Below, one piece after another: positions 1-8,194 of a stretch of 64,000 nt of DNA. Origin of the DNA: Amycolatopsis nigrescens CSC17Ta-90 (lineage in GTDB: Bacteria > Actinomycetota > Actinomycetes > Mycobacteriales > Pseudonocardiaceae); the NCBI RefSeq assembly GCF_000384315.1, contig NZ_ARVW01000001.1, positions 8,477,001-8,541,000 on the forward strand. Direction: 5' to 3'. The translations under genes were made by a program, and so were the position numbers. The notes beneath the pieces were generated by a model, which was given only the letters and a program-made list of their open reading frames with translations, was not told the DNA's origin and ran no database searches. Positions within the stretch are counted from its first letter, which is position 1, and each line of letters begins with the position of its first letter.

Positions 1-352
1 CATCCACAGTGCTCACCCGAAGACGCGAGCCAGCCAGGGGTGCGGCGCGCATTACCGCACCACCACGGAGTTATAACACTTCGTACGGCACCGACCACTT
101 AGGATCATCCACCTCCACCTACCCGCCGGTAGGCAGACCGGGAGTTTATTAGCCGTCGCCTTGATTAGCGCTCCAGCATAATTCGAGTCGTATCGCTACG
201 TGAGGAGATAGTCGACAAAGCCCGACAAACCGCCATACGATGCGCTACGCTGCCATGCACTGGGGGAGGGTTGGCTTGAATCTTGCTCAACACCTCCGCA
301 AAGCTGGTCGACGGAGTTCGAACGCTTGGCGTTCGAGGGAAGTGGTTGCGCA
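1..352. other. Intergenic region upstream of the SARP gene
   Basis: No convincing gene on either strand. The stretch is less GC-rich than the rest of the window, as expected for a promoter region. A CAT at bases 1-3 is an ATG on the minus strand and has a GGGTGAG-like purine stretch just upstream, so a leftward gene could begin exactly at the window edge; this cannot be tested here. Short TTCGAG/TTCGAA words occur near 182, 317 and 332, but their spacing does not match the usual 11 or 22 bp of SARP boxes. Confidence 0.5.
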
Positions 353-2200
353 ATGCAGATCAATGCCCTGGGTCCATTTGAGATCATTCGAAACAACGCG
401 GATGTCACGCCAACGGCGCCCAAATTGCGGCAGGTGTGCGCGTTACTCGCCTTGCAGGTGAACTCACTGGTCTCGGCGGACCAGATCATCGAAGAGCTGT
501 GGCAGGATCGTCCGCCCAACAGCGCGATGACCACCCTGCAGACCTACGTCTACCAGTTGCGCAAGCTGCTGGCGCTCAAGGCGCGCCCGTCTGGGCGCGG
601 CAGCAGGATCAGGCGCGACACCGCGGCCGCGCAGAGCGAGGTCACCCTGCGCACCCATGCCGGCGGCTACATGCTCGAACTCGATTCCAACGCGCTGGAC
701 TGGTACCAGTTCGAGCAGCTGGTGAACCGGGGCTACCGGCAGATCGCCGGGGGTTCCATCTCCCCCGGGGTCAGCAGCCTCCGGGACGGGCTGGCCATCT
801 GGCGCGGCAACGCGCTCAGCGACATCGGCCCCGGATCGGTCCTGCGCCGGGAGATCGTCCGGCTCGAGGAGCTCCGCAAGGCCGCGTTGGAGCAGCGGAT
901 CGACGCCGAGCTGCGGCTCGGCCGGCACCAGGAGCTGATCGGCGAACTCAGCGTGCTGGTCGCCCAGCAGCCGACCCACGAGGGCTTCTCGGCGAAGCTG
1001 ATGATGGCGTTGAACCGCACCGGGCGCCGCACCGACGCGCTGAACGTCTACCAGCGCGCGCGTTCGGTACTCGCCAGGGAACTCGGCCTCGAGCCCTCCG
1101 ACGAGCTGCGGAACCTGCACCAGACGATACTGGCCGGCGGGCCCGGCGCGGCGGCCCCCGAGCCGCCGGGGCATTTCGAGCTCTCCCTCAGCTATGAGAA
1201 CAACGCCCCCAGCGCGGACTGGCTGCCGGCAACCGACGCCGTCGAGATCGGCAGGCAGGAGGAGCTGAGCACGATCTGCGCCGCACTGACCTCGCACCAG
1301 CCCGGCGCGCTGGTGATGGGCGGGCCCGGTTCGGGAAAGACCACCTTCGCGCTGCGCGCCGCCGAACGGGTACGGGACGAGTTTCCGGACGGCGTCTTCT
1401 ACCTGCGCATGCTCAAGCGCGACCTGGCCCCCTTCCAGCCCAGCGAGCTGCCGCTGGAGCTGCTGCGGGTGGTTGGCGTGCCGAGCCACGAGCTGCCGGC
1501 CGAGCCGCACGAGCGGGCCGGGCTGTTCCGGCGCTGGGTCACCCAGCACAAGGCGCTGCTCATCCTGGACGACGTGGTGCTGCTCGACCAGGTGAAAGCG
1601 GCCCTGCCCGCGGGTTCCACCTGCGCGGTGCTGGCGGTCAGCAGGCGGCGGATCTACCACCCGGCGCTGCGCTGCACGGTCGAGATGCGGCCGGTGCCGC
1701 CGGAGTACGCGCTGCGGCTGCTCACCGAGCTGATCGGCAAGGACAGGGTGGCCCGCGATCCCGACGGCGCGCGCCGTCTCGTCGCGCTCTGCCACGGCTC
1801 GGTGCTCGGCCTCCGCGCGGCCGCGGCCAGACTGGAGCTGCGCCCGCACTGGACGATGTCCTATCTCGCCGAGCGGCTCGGGGGCAGGCCGCGCGGGCTG
1901 GACGAGCTGCTCGTCGACGGGCTGGACATCCGGAACAGCGTGGAGGCGAACCTCGCGATGCTGTCCGAGGACTACCGGCGCGACCTCGGCTCGATGGTGT
2001 CCGGGGGCACCGCGCAGTTCACCGCCGCCGGTGTCTCCAGCGAGCTGCAGATGGACCCGCACCGGGCCGAGCAGTTCCTCGAGGAGCTGGTCGAGTTCCA
2101 GCTGCTGGAGACCCATCTGCCCACCGAGCTCCGCGCCGGGCGCGACTTCGAGTACCGCTGCCCCGCGCTGGTGCGGCAGGTGATCGCCGAAACCGTCTGA
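353..2200 (+). CDS. SARP family transcriptional activator with NB-ARC domain
   Basis: Likely the pathway-specific activator of the polyketide cluster. The 615-aa protein starts with the OmpR-like winged helix typical of SARPs (MQINALGPFEI, residues 1-90). A bacterial transcriptional activator domain follows (about 105-265, ending in the family signature ALNVYQRARSVLARELGLEP), and then an NB-ARC/AAA-like ATPase with Walker A GGPGSGKT near residue 323 and Walker B LLILDD near 401. It has no long TPR tail, so it lies between the short DnrI type and the long AfsR type. The ATG at 353 is chosen over an upstream TTG at 326 because GAGGGAAG sits about 10 nt before it and the family start motif follows at once. 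Residue 31 is a TTA codon. A 20-bp hairpin follows the stop directly. Confidence 0.93.
   Translation: MQINALGPFEIIRNNADVTPTAPKLRQVCALLALQVNSLVSADQIIEELWQDRPPNSAMTTLQTYVYQLRKLLALKARPSGRGSRIRRDTAAAQSEVTLRTHAGGYMLELDSNALDWYQFEQLVNRGYRQIAGGSISPGVSSLRDGLAIWRGNALSDIGPGSVLRREIVRLEELRKAALEQRIDAELRLGRHQELIGELSVLVAQQPTHEGFSAKLMMALNRTGRRTDALNVYQRARSVLARELGLEPSDELRNLHQTILAGGPGAAAPEPPGHFELSLSYENNAPSADWLPATDAVEIGRQEELSTICAALTSHQPGALVMGGPGSGKTTFALRAAERVRDEFPDGVFYLRMLKRDLAPFQPSELPLELLRVVGVPSHELPAEPHERAGLFRRWVTQHKALLILDDVVLLDQVKAALPAGSTCAVLAVSRRRIYHPALRCTVEMRPVPPEYALRLLTELIGKDRVARDPDGARRLVALCHGSVLGLRAAAARLELRPHWTMSYLAERLGGRPRGLDELLVDGLDIRNSVEANLAMLSEDYRRDLGSMVSGGTAQFTAAGVSSELQMDPHRAEQFLEELVEFQLLETHLPTELRAGRDFEYRCPALVRQVIAETV
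443..445 (+). promoter_or_regulatory. Rare TTA leucine codon in the SARP gene (bldA-type control point)
   Basis: The codons around residue 31 read GCG TTA CTC GCC, encoding A-L-L-A. TTA is very rare in high-GC actinomycetes. In Streptomyces it is decoded by the developmentally controlled bldA tRNA, which makes regulators containing it stage-dependent. I noticed no other in-frame TTA in the cluster genes while reading, though that was not an exhaustive count. Confidence 0.7.
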
Positions 2201-2201
2201 C

Positions 2202-2247
2202 GTCGTGAGTGAAAAGTGTTGCCGGGACAACACTTTTCACTCACGAC
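2202..2247. terminator. Perfect 20-bp palindrome, copy 1 of a dispersed repeat
   Basis: Arms 2202-2221 and 2228-2247 are perfectly complementary around a 6-nt loop (CCGGGA). The inner 18 nt of the arm, CGTGAGTGAAAAGTGTTG, are identical to the inner arm of the hairpin at 34083-34138. The element starts one base after the SARP stop codon, so it probably terminates that transcript and isolates it from the next operon. Confidence 0.8.
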
Positions 2248-2383
2248 CGCGGCCTCGTGACGTCGCCCCCAATTTCCCTCCACCGGTCCTTTAGCCGGGC
2301 CGGAAACAATTCACGCGGAGCCGGCGAGACACATCGGCGAGCGTGCACAACGCTCTTTCACCGAAACATGATGGGGCCGCGTG

Positions 2384-2851
2384 ATGGGTGATGTTCTGCA
2401 GGTTGTTTTCGGAGTCGTCGCACTGGCCGGCAGCGGAATCGTGGCCGGGGTGTTCTTCGCCGTCGCGGTGAGCGTGCTCCCCGCGCTGCTCACTCTGCCA
2501 CCCGCGCCCTATATCGAAATGCACAAGAAGCTGGGCCGCGGCTACCACCCGGCGATGCCGCTGATCGTGAACGGCGCGATGCTCGCCGAAATCGCCCTCG
2601 CCGTACTGGTGCCCGCCATCGCCCCGCGGCTGCTGTTCGCCGCCGCCCTGCTGCTCACCCTTGGCGTGCAAGGCGTGTCGCATCTGGCGAACGTGCCGAT
2701 CAACCGGCGGCTGCTGGCCATCGACACCAGTGCCATCCCGGCCGACTGGAAGGACCCGCGGCCGGAATGGCGCAGCTGGCACAGCCTGCGCACGGCACTG
2801 GCCATGGCCGCGGTCACCGTCAACGCGCTCGCGGTCGCCCTGCTGCCGTGA
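2384..2851 (+). CDS. DUF1772 (anthrone oxygenase-like) membrane protein, copy 1
   Basis: A small membrane protein of 155 aa with about four hydrophobic helices (near residues 8-30, 58-75, 80-95 and 135-154) and the DUF1772 signature NVPINRR followed by PADWKDPRPEW. DUF1772 includes fungal and actinobacterial proteins linked to anthrone oxidation to anthraquinone in aromatic polyketide pathways, so a quinone-forming oxygenation role is likely but inferred. The reading starts GTG-ATG; I chose the ATG, with GTG at 2381 as an alternative. It is the first gene of the rightward operon. A paralog with the same motif lies at 13154-13627 in the opposite operon. Confidence 0.82.
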   Translation: MGDVLQVVFGVVALAGSGIVAGVFFAVAVSVLPALLTLPPAPYIEMHKKLGRGYHPAMPLIVNGAMLAEIALAVLVPAIAPRLLFAAALLLTLGVQGVSHLANVPINRRLLAIDTSAIPADWKDPRPEWRSWHSLRTALAMAAVTVNALAVALLP

Positions 2852-2887
2852 CCGCATCCCCCGCGCACCGGAACGAGGAGTAAACCG

Positions 2888-4366
2888 TTGGCAGACAACC
2901 AAAGCACCGCCGCAGGCAAGGTGCCGCTCCGCAACCCGAAGCTGGCCTTGGCCGCTGTGCTGGTGTCCTCGTTCATGAGCTTCTTCGACTTCACCGTCGT
3001 CTATGTCGCGCTGCCGGCGATCCAGGACGACCTGGCCACCAGCTACGCGGCGGTGCAGTGGGTGGCGATCGGCTACGCGCTGCCGTTCGCGCTGCTGCTG
3101 ATCACCGGCGGCCGGATCGGTGACATCCTCGGTCACCGGCAGGCGTTCCTGATCGGACTGCTCGGCTTCACCCTCGCGTCCGCGGTGGCCAGTGTGGTCA
3201 CCAGCGTCGGCCTGCTGGCGCTGACCCGGGTGCTGCAGGGCATCGCCGGTGCCGTGCTGGCGCCGCAGGTGCTCGCCCTGTTCCGCACCCTGGTGCCACC
3301 GGACAAGCGCGCGGGTGCGATGGCCGCCTATGCCGGGACCGTCGGCCTTGCCACGATGTCCGGGCCGATCCTGGGCGGGGTACTGGTCGGCGCGAACCTG
3401 TTCGGCCTCGGCTGGCGCAGCATCTTCCTGCTCAACGTCCCGCTCGGTCTCGTCGCCCTCGCCGGCGGTTTCCTCTGCCTGCCGGCCAGTCTCGGCCGGG
3501 GCAGGCTCCGGCTGGACTTCGGCGGCATCCTGCTCGCCACGGTCACCCTGCTCCTGCTGCTGTGCCCGCTGATGTACGGCCAGACCACGGGTTGGCCGTG
3601 GTGGGACTGGGCCGGACTGGCCGCGTTCCTGCCCGCGCTCGCCGTCTTCATCGGACATCAGCGCCGCCGCCACGGCACCGGGAAGGACACCCTGATCGCG
3701 CTTCCGCTGTTCCGGATGCGCGAGTTCAACGCCGGGATCGCGGTGAACTTCGTAGTCGCGTCGGTGCTGACCGGGTTCCTCTTCGTGTTCGCGGTGTACC
3801 TGCAGGACGGCCTCGGCTATCCGCCGCCGGTCGCCGGCGCCACCATGGCCATCGGCGCGGTCGCCACCACGGTCGCCTCGATGATGGCCCTGCGGCTGGT
3901 GAAACGGTTCGGCAGGCGGACGCTGGTCGTCGGCGCGGTGCTGGTCGTGGTGAGCTTCGGCCTGATCGTCACGTCCGTCCACTTCGCACAGACGCCGGCC
4001 GGTGCCGGTGAGCTGGCCGTCGCGCTGACCCTGTTCGGCCTCGGCACCGGGCTGGTGTCCACTCCGATCCTGAACATGACGATGAGCGCGGTCCCGGTCT
4101 CCGACGCCGGTTCGGCGGCCGGGCTGTTCACCACCTTCCGGCAGATCGGTGCCGCGGTCGGCGTCGCGCTCAACGGCGTCGTGTACTTCGCCGTGCTCGG
4201 CACCGGAATCGCGGAAAGCCACACCGGCGCGATCAAAGCGACCGCGCTCTTCGACGGCGGCGTCGGCATCGTGATGCTCGCACTGCTGCTGCTCGTGCCG
4301 CGCACGGCCGACGCGCCGGCGCCGGCCGTGCGGCCCGTCGCTCCCGCCACCACCCCGACGTCCTGA
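2888..4366 (+). CDS. MFS drug:H+ antiporter, DHA2 (14-TM) type
   Basis: A 492-aa integral membrane transporter with about 14 hydrophobic segments. DHA2 hallmarks are visible: motif A-like GGRIGDILGHRQAF, motif B LTRVLQGIAGA, and the antiporter motif C region with GPILGGVLVG. Proteins of this EmrB/QacA type inside polyketide clusters commonly export the product and give self-resistance, which is the likely role here. Translation probably starts at TTG 2888, because GAGGAG lies 7-12 nt upstream and the protein then begins with a short polar N-terminus before helix 1. It lies 36 bp after the DUF1772 gene and 9 bp before the acyltransferase gene, so it is co-transcribed with both. Confidence 0.93.
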   Translation: MADNQSTAAGKVPLRNPKLALAAVLVSSFMSFFDFTVVYVALPAIQDDLATSYAAVQWVAIGYALPFALLLITGGRIGDILGHRQAFLIGLLGFTLASAVASVVTSVGLLALTRVLQGIAGAVLAPQVLALFRTLVPPDKRAGAMAAYAGTVGLATMSGPILGGVLVGANLFGLGWRSIFLLNVPLGLVALAGGFLCLPASLGRGRLRLDFGGILLATVTLLLLLCPLMYGQTTGWPWWDWAGLAAFLPALAVFIGHQRRRHGTGKDTLIALPLFRMREFNAGIAVNFVVASVLTGFLFVFAVYLQDGLGYPPPVAGATMAIGAVATTVASMMALRLVKRFGRRTLVVGAVLVVVSFGLIVTSVHFAQTPAGAGELAVALTLFGLGTGLVSTPILNMTMSAVPVSDAGSAAGLFTTFRQIGAAVGVALNGVVYFAVLGTGIAESHTGAIKATALFDGGVGIVMLALLLLVPRTADAPAPAVRPVAPATTPTS

Positions 4367-4375
4367 AAGGCAGCT

Positions 4376-5443
4376 ATGACCATCGTTTCCGAACCGGCCA
4401 CGGCCGTACCGCGGACCCGGCGCGGGCCGGGAACCCCGCTCGGCCTCCGGCGGCCGGTGGCGTTGCTGTTCCCCGGCCAGGGCGCGCAGCAGGTGCGCAT
4501 GGCGGCCGGGCTGTACCGGCACAACGCGGTTTTCACCGACGTGATGGACACCGCCTTCTCGCTGTTCGGCCCCGAGGGAGCACGGATCCGCGCCGGCTGG
4601 CTGGCCGAGCAGGCGGACGACATGTTCGACGACGTCACCGTCGCCCAGCCGTTGCTCTACGCGGTCAACTGCGCGCTCGGCCGGATGGTGCTCGGCTGGG
4701 GCCTGCGCCCGGCGGCGCTGCTCGGGCACAGCGTCGGCGAGATGGCCGCGGCCACCCTGGCCGGTGTCTTCGGCCTCGACGACGGAGTGCGGCTGATGCG
4801 AGACCGGGTCGAAGCGTTCGCCGGCAGCGCGCCGGGCGGCATGCTCGCGGTGGCCGCCTCGGCCGCGGAGGTCGAACCGTACCTCTCCGGTGACGTGGTG
4901 GTCGGCGCGATCAACGCGGGCAGGCAGGTCATGCTCGCCGGTCCGGCCGGGCCGCTCGCCGAGGCCGGGGCCAGGCTGCGCGAGGCCGAGTTCACCTGCG
5001 TTCCGGTCAAGGCACGACAGGGTTTCCACAGCCCGATGCTGGCCGAGGCGGCGATGGCCTCCACCCGGGTGTGGGCCGAAACCGAGCTGCGGCCACCGGA
5101 GATCACCCTCTACTCCGCGTACCGGACCGCCGTGCTGACCGCCGAAGTCGCCCGCGACGTGGAGTTCTGGGCCGGCCAGCCCGCCGCTCCCGTCCACTTC
5201 GGACCGACCCTGGACGCACTGCTCGACGACGGCGACTGGCTGCTCCTCGAAGTGGGACCCGGCCAGGGCCTGAGCACACTGGCCCGCCGCCACCCGGCCG
5301 TGCGCGCCGGCCGGTCCGGCATCATCCCGCTCTCCCCAGCCCGCGCCCCCGGCGGCGCGGCCGACCGCCAGGCCGCGCTCAAGGCGGCCAACCGGATCTG
5401 GCTGGAGGGCCACCAACTCGACTGGGCGGCCGTCCGCGGCTGA
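4376..5443 (+). CDS. Acyl/malonyl-CoA:ACP acyltransferase
   Basis: A 355-aa FabD-like acyltransferase. The oxyanion motif LFPGQGAQ is near residue 31, the nucleophile is Ser119 in GHSVG, and the catalytic His218 is in GFHSP. The second motif resembles the malonyl-type HAFHS form more than the methylmalonyl YASH form, so malonyl or another simple acyl group is the expected substrate. Type II polyketide systems often borrow FabD from primary metabolism, so a cluster-encoded copy suggests starter-unit loading, as proposed for OxyP-like and pentangular-cluster enzymes, or a proofreading role. AAAGG lies just before the ATG. The N-terminal 24 residues, rich in Pro and Arg, are extra relative to FabD. 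Confidence 0.9.
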   Translation: MTIVSEPATAVPRTRRGPGTPLGLRRPVALLFPGQGAQQVRMAAGLYRHNAVFTDVMDTAFSLFGPEGARIRAGWLAEQADDMFDDVTVAQPLLYAVNCALGRMVLGWGLRPAALLGHSVGEMAAATLAGVFGLDDGVRLMRDRVEAFAGSAPGGMLAVAASAAEVEPYLSGDVVVGAINAGRQVMLAGPAGPLAEAGARLREAEFTCVPVKARQGFHSPMLAEAAMASTRVWAETELRPPEITLYSAYRTAVLTAEVARDVEFWAGQPAAPVHFGPTLDALLDDGDWLLLEVGPGQGLSTLARRHPAVRAGRSGIIPLSPARAPGGAADRQAALKAANRIWLEGHQLDWAAVRG

Positions 5444-5486
5444 CCGGCTCACCGGAGAAAAGCACAACACACGAAGAAGGAGCGTC

Positions 5487-5870
5487 ATGCCATACGCAGC
5501 GATCACCTACAACGTCAAACCCGGGTTCGAGGACGAAATCGAAGAGGTCTTCTCGAACTTCAAGCGGGTCAGCACGCCGATCATCCGCAACGCCGATGGC
5601 GAGGTCACCGGCCAGCTGCTCGGCAGCGCGGTGTTCATCAAGGACGCGTTCATGGTCCGGTTCATCCACTACGAAGGCTCGATCGCCGAGGTCGGCAGGC
5701 ACATGGCCAGCCAGGGTGGCGTGCACGAGCTGGAGTCGAAGCTGCAGCCCTACCTGGCCGAGGAGCGGGACACCCAGTCCCCGGACAAGTTCCAGAAGCA
5801 CTTCCGCAGCTCGATCATGCGCTCGATCGCGCAGCTGACCCCGGAAAACTACCCCGGCGCCACCGAATAG
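5487..5870 (+). CDS. SchA/CurD-like domain protein
   Basis: A 127-aa soluble protein resembling the SchA/CurD family, which is found almost only in spore-pigment (curamycin, whiE) and pentangular aromatic polyketide clusters. The biochemical role is unsettled; a ferredoxin-like fold and help in cyclisation or oxygenation of long polyketide chains have been suggested. The predicted protein has the typical start MPYAAITYNVKPG and a conserved central stretch around GSAVFIKDAFMVR. A strong AAGGAG lies 4 nt before the ATG. Its presence is one of the better arguments that the missing core PKS makes a long (C24 or larger) aromatic polyketide. Confidence 0.82.
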   Translation: MPYAAITYNVKPGFEDEIEEVFSNFKRVSTPIIRNADGEVTGQLLGSAVFIKDAFMVRFIHYEGSIAEVGRHMASQGGVHELESKLQPYLAEERDTQSPDKFQKHFRSSIMRSIAQLTPENYPGATE

Positions 5871-5879
5871 CGCCCCCGC

Positions 5880-5912
5880 GGGCCGCCGGGGCGGTGGGAG
5901 CCCCGGCGGCCC
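5880..5912 (+). terminator. GC-rich hairpin between SchA/CurD and oxidase genes
   Basis: Twelve perfectly paired bases (GGGCCGCCGGGG at 5880-5891 with 5901-5912) enclose a 9-nt loop. It lies 10 nt after the SchA/CurD stop and 25 nt before the oxidase start, so it could act as a partial terminator or attenuator that lowers oxidase expression relative to the upstream genes. Confidence 0.5.
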
Positions 5913-5937
5913 GCCCTACCCTTCCCGGAGGCCTTCG

Positions 5938-8040
5938 ATGAACGCCGCGGCGTCATTCGAGAACATCCTGAACCTGGACACCATCCTCGCCGCGCTGCTC
6001 GTGGTGATCTGGGGCGTCGCGGGCTACAGCGCGGGCAGGCTCGCCGGCCGGCGGACCTTGCGCGGGCTGCGGGCCGGCGCCCGCCGCGGCCTCGGCTACC
6101 TGCTGCTCGGCCTGCTGCTGGCGCTGGCCCGCGCGGTGCTGATCGGCGTGACCGCGAGCTACGGCTGGGACTTCGCGGCCGACCGGATCCTGATTATCGC
6201 GCCGGTCCTGCTGCTGCCCGCGGTCGCCGTGGTGCTGCTCACCGCGCCGAGGCTGTTCCGGCTGGCGCGCCTGCCGGTCACCGACCGTGCCGCGGAAACC
6301 GGCCGGGACACCCGCCGGGAGGCCGCGTCCCCGATGTTGGTGCTGCCGGTGCACGCCACCGCCGTCGGCGCCGTCTTCGGCCTGTACTTCGGTTTCATCA
6401 ACCCGGTCGCGCCACCGATCCTTGGCAGCGCGCTGTTCGCGCTGATCGGCTGGCTGTTGCTGGTCGCACTGCTGCACACCCGCCAGGTCCGGCGGCAGCG
6501 CAGGCTCGGCGGGCTCGAAGTGGCGGCGCTGCCCCGGCCGCTGGTGCGGATGTCGAAGGGACTGGCCGTGGTCACCGCGGCCGTGCTGGCCATCGCGGGC
6601 TCGCTGTTCTGGTCGGTGGAGTCGAGCAGGCTGCCGGCGCGGATCGACATGGGCGGGCACCACGCGCAGGCCGCCGGCGGCGGTGGGCACGGAGCCGCGC
6701 ACGCGGCGACCGGAGCCGCGCCGGCCGACCAGCTCAGCGTGCCCGAACTGGTCGACCGCAGCACCGAGGAACCCGCACGGCGGTTCACCCTGGTCGCGCA
6801 GGACACCCGGATCCGGCTGGCCTCCGGCAAGATCGTCGACGGCAAGACCTTCAACGGCCAGGCCCCCGGCCCGGAGCTGCGGGTGCGCCAGGGCGAGCTG
6901 ATCGAGGTCACCCTGGTGAACAGGATGGCCGCCACCAGCGCCACCATCCACTGGCACGGGATCAACGTGCCGAACGCGGCCGACGGGGTACCCGGCGTCA
7001 CCCAGGACGCGGTGCAGCCTGGTCAGGAGTTCGTCTACCGCTTCCGGATCAACGAGGTGGGCACGCACTGGTACCACACGCACCAGGACTCGGCCGGCAA
7101 CGTGTCCGCCGGGCTGTTCGGCGCGCTGCTCGTGGAGCCGCGCGAAGGCCCGCCCCCGCCCGCGCACGAGATCTTCGTGCCGATGCACGGCTGGCCGGTG
7201 GACGGCAAGAGCGTGCCCGCCTTCGGCACCGCGGATCTGCTGGACCGCCGGGCGATCCAGCCCGGCACCAAGGTCCGGCTGCGGGTGATCGACACCGACG
7301 TGATGCCGCGCCGGTTCGTGCTCGACGGCACCCCGTTCAAGGTCACCTCGCTGGACGGCACCCCGGTCAACGGCCCGACCGACCTCACCGACAAGCTGAT
7401 CACCCTGGGCAGCGGCGGCCGGGCCGACCTGGAGTTCACCATGCCGGACCACCCGGTGCGGCTGACCTACCTGTTCGCCAAGGACAGCGGCCTGCTGCTC
7501 AGCCCGGACGGCACCGGCGACGTGACCCCGGTGTTCGACCGGCCCGACTTCGACTTCACCACCTACGGCACCCCGACCGCGACCCCATTCGGGCCCGCGA
7601 GCCGTTTCGACCGCGAGTACACCCAGCTGTTCGACAGCGAACCCGGTTTCTACGACGGCAAGTTCGCCTTCCTGTGGACCACGAACGGCAAAGTCTTCCC
7701 GGACGTGGAGAACCTGGTCGCGCGCGAGGGCGAGCTGATCAAGGTCAAGTTCGTCAACCGCAGCCGGTTCGACCACCCGATGCACCTGCACGGGCACAAG
7801 ATGCTGGTGCTCAGCCGCGGCGGCCGCCCGGTCACCGGCAGCCCGGTCTGGCTGGACACCCTCGATGTCGACGTCGGCGAAGAGTGGGAGATCGCGTTCC
7901 GCGCGGACAACCCCGGCATCTGGATGGACCACTGCCACAACTTCCTGCACGCCCAGGTCGGCATGATGCTGCACCTGACCTACGAGAACGTCACCTCCCC
8001 CTACCAGATCGGCCCCGACACCCCCAACAACCCGTCCTAA
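5938..8040 (+). CDS. Membrane-anchored multicopper oxidase (laccase-like)
   Basis: A 700-aa fusion. Residues 1-230 hold about six transmembrane helices, followed by a His/Gly/Ala-rich linker (about 238-262). Residues 265-700 are a multicopper oxidase with all four copper motifs: HWHG (His338/340), HWYHTH (377-382), HPMHLHGH (613-620) and HCHNFLHAQVGM (665-676). Cys666 and axial Met676 complete the type 1 site, so the oxidase should be active. Family members oxidise phenols using O2. Inside this operon it could oxidise or couple the phenolic polyketide at the membrane, or serve copper homeostasis; the first is favoured only by context. CGGAGG lies about 7 nt before the ATG. The gene ends the operon, 13 bp before a strong terminator. 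Confidence 0.9.
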   Translation: MNAAASFENILNLDTILAALLVVIWGVAGYSAGRLAGRRTLRGLRAGARRGLGYLLLGLLLALARAVLIGVTASYGWDFAADRILIIAPVLLLPAVAVVLLTAPRLFRLARLPVTDRAAETGRDTRREAASPMLVLPVHATAVGAVFGLYFGFINPVAPPILGSALFALIGWLLLVALLHTRQVRRQRRLGGLEVAALPRPLVRMSKGLAVVTAAVLAIAGSLFWSVESSRLPARIDMGGHHAQAAGGGGHGAAHAATGAAPADQLSVPELVDRSTEEPARRFTLVAQDTRIRLASGKIVDGKTFNGQAPGPELRVRQGELIEVTLVNRMAATSATIHWHGINVPNAADGVPGVTQDAVQPGQEFVYRFRINEVGTHWYHTHQDSAGNVSAGLFGALLVEPREGPPPPAHEIFVPMHGWPVDGKSVPAFGTADLLDRRAIQPGTKVRLRVIDTDVMPRRFVLDGTPFKVTSLDGTPVNGPTDLTDKLITLGSGGRADLEFTMPDHPVRLTYLFAKDSGLLLSPDGTGDVTPVFDRPDFDFTTYGTPTATPFGPASRFDREYTQLFDSEPGFYDGKFAFLWTTNGKVFPDVENLVAREGELIKVKFVNRSRFDHPMHLHGHKMLVLSRGGRPVTGSPVWLDTLDVDVGEEWEIAFRADNPGIWMDHCHNFLHAQVGMMLHLTYENVTSPYQIGPDTPNNPS

Positions 8041-8053
8041 CCCCTGACCCCCT

Positions 8054-8109
8054 GGCAAATAGCCGGCTTTTCGCCCTTTCCGTTTGGGGCAAAAAGCCGG
8101 CTATTTGCC
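8054..8109. terminator. Bidirectional terminator with perfect 18-bp stem
   Basis: Arms 8054-8071 (GGCAAATAGCCGGCTTTT) and 8092-8109 are perfectly complementary, with a further GCCC/GGGC pairing towards the loop. The arms carry T- and A-runs in the right place for intrinsic termination in both directions. It lies between the convergent oxidase and accC operons and would stop both. Confidence 0.85.
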
Positions 8110-8194
8110 GTTCTGGGGGCGGGGCCGGCGAGTTCCGCACAGGGAGATGGCCCTGGCTGGGGGGGCAGCCAGGGCCATCGGGTGGGGAGGAGGG

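Noticed and set aside
316..337. GTTCGAA and GTTCGAG pair upstream of the SARP gene as an autoregulatory site
   Set aside because: The 15-bp spacing is not typical, and the second copy overlaps the ribosome site.
2322..2341. Direct repeat CGGCGAG (13-bp period) before the first DUF1772 gene as a SARP binding site
   Set aside because: SARP boxes usually repeat at 11 or 22 bp and have a TCGAG-like core; the match is weak.
2291..5506. A 1071-codon open frame on the minus strand opposite the MFS and acyltransferase genes
   Set aside because: It is rich in Gly, Arg, Gln and His with no domain and lies opposite confident genes; high GC leaves such frames open by chance. The same holds for long frames opposite accDA, uvrB, the hydrolase fusion and rpsA.
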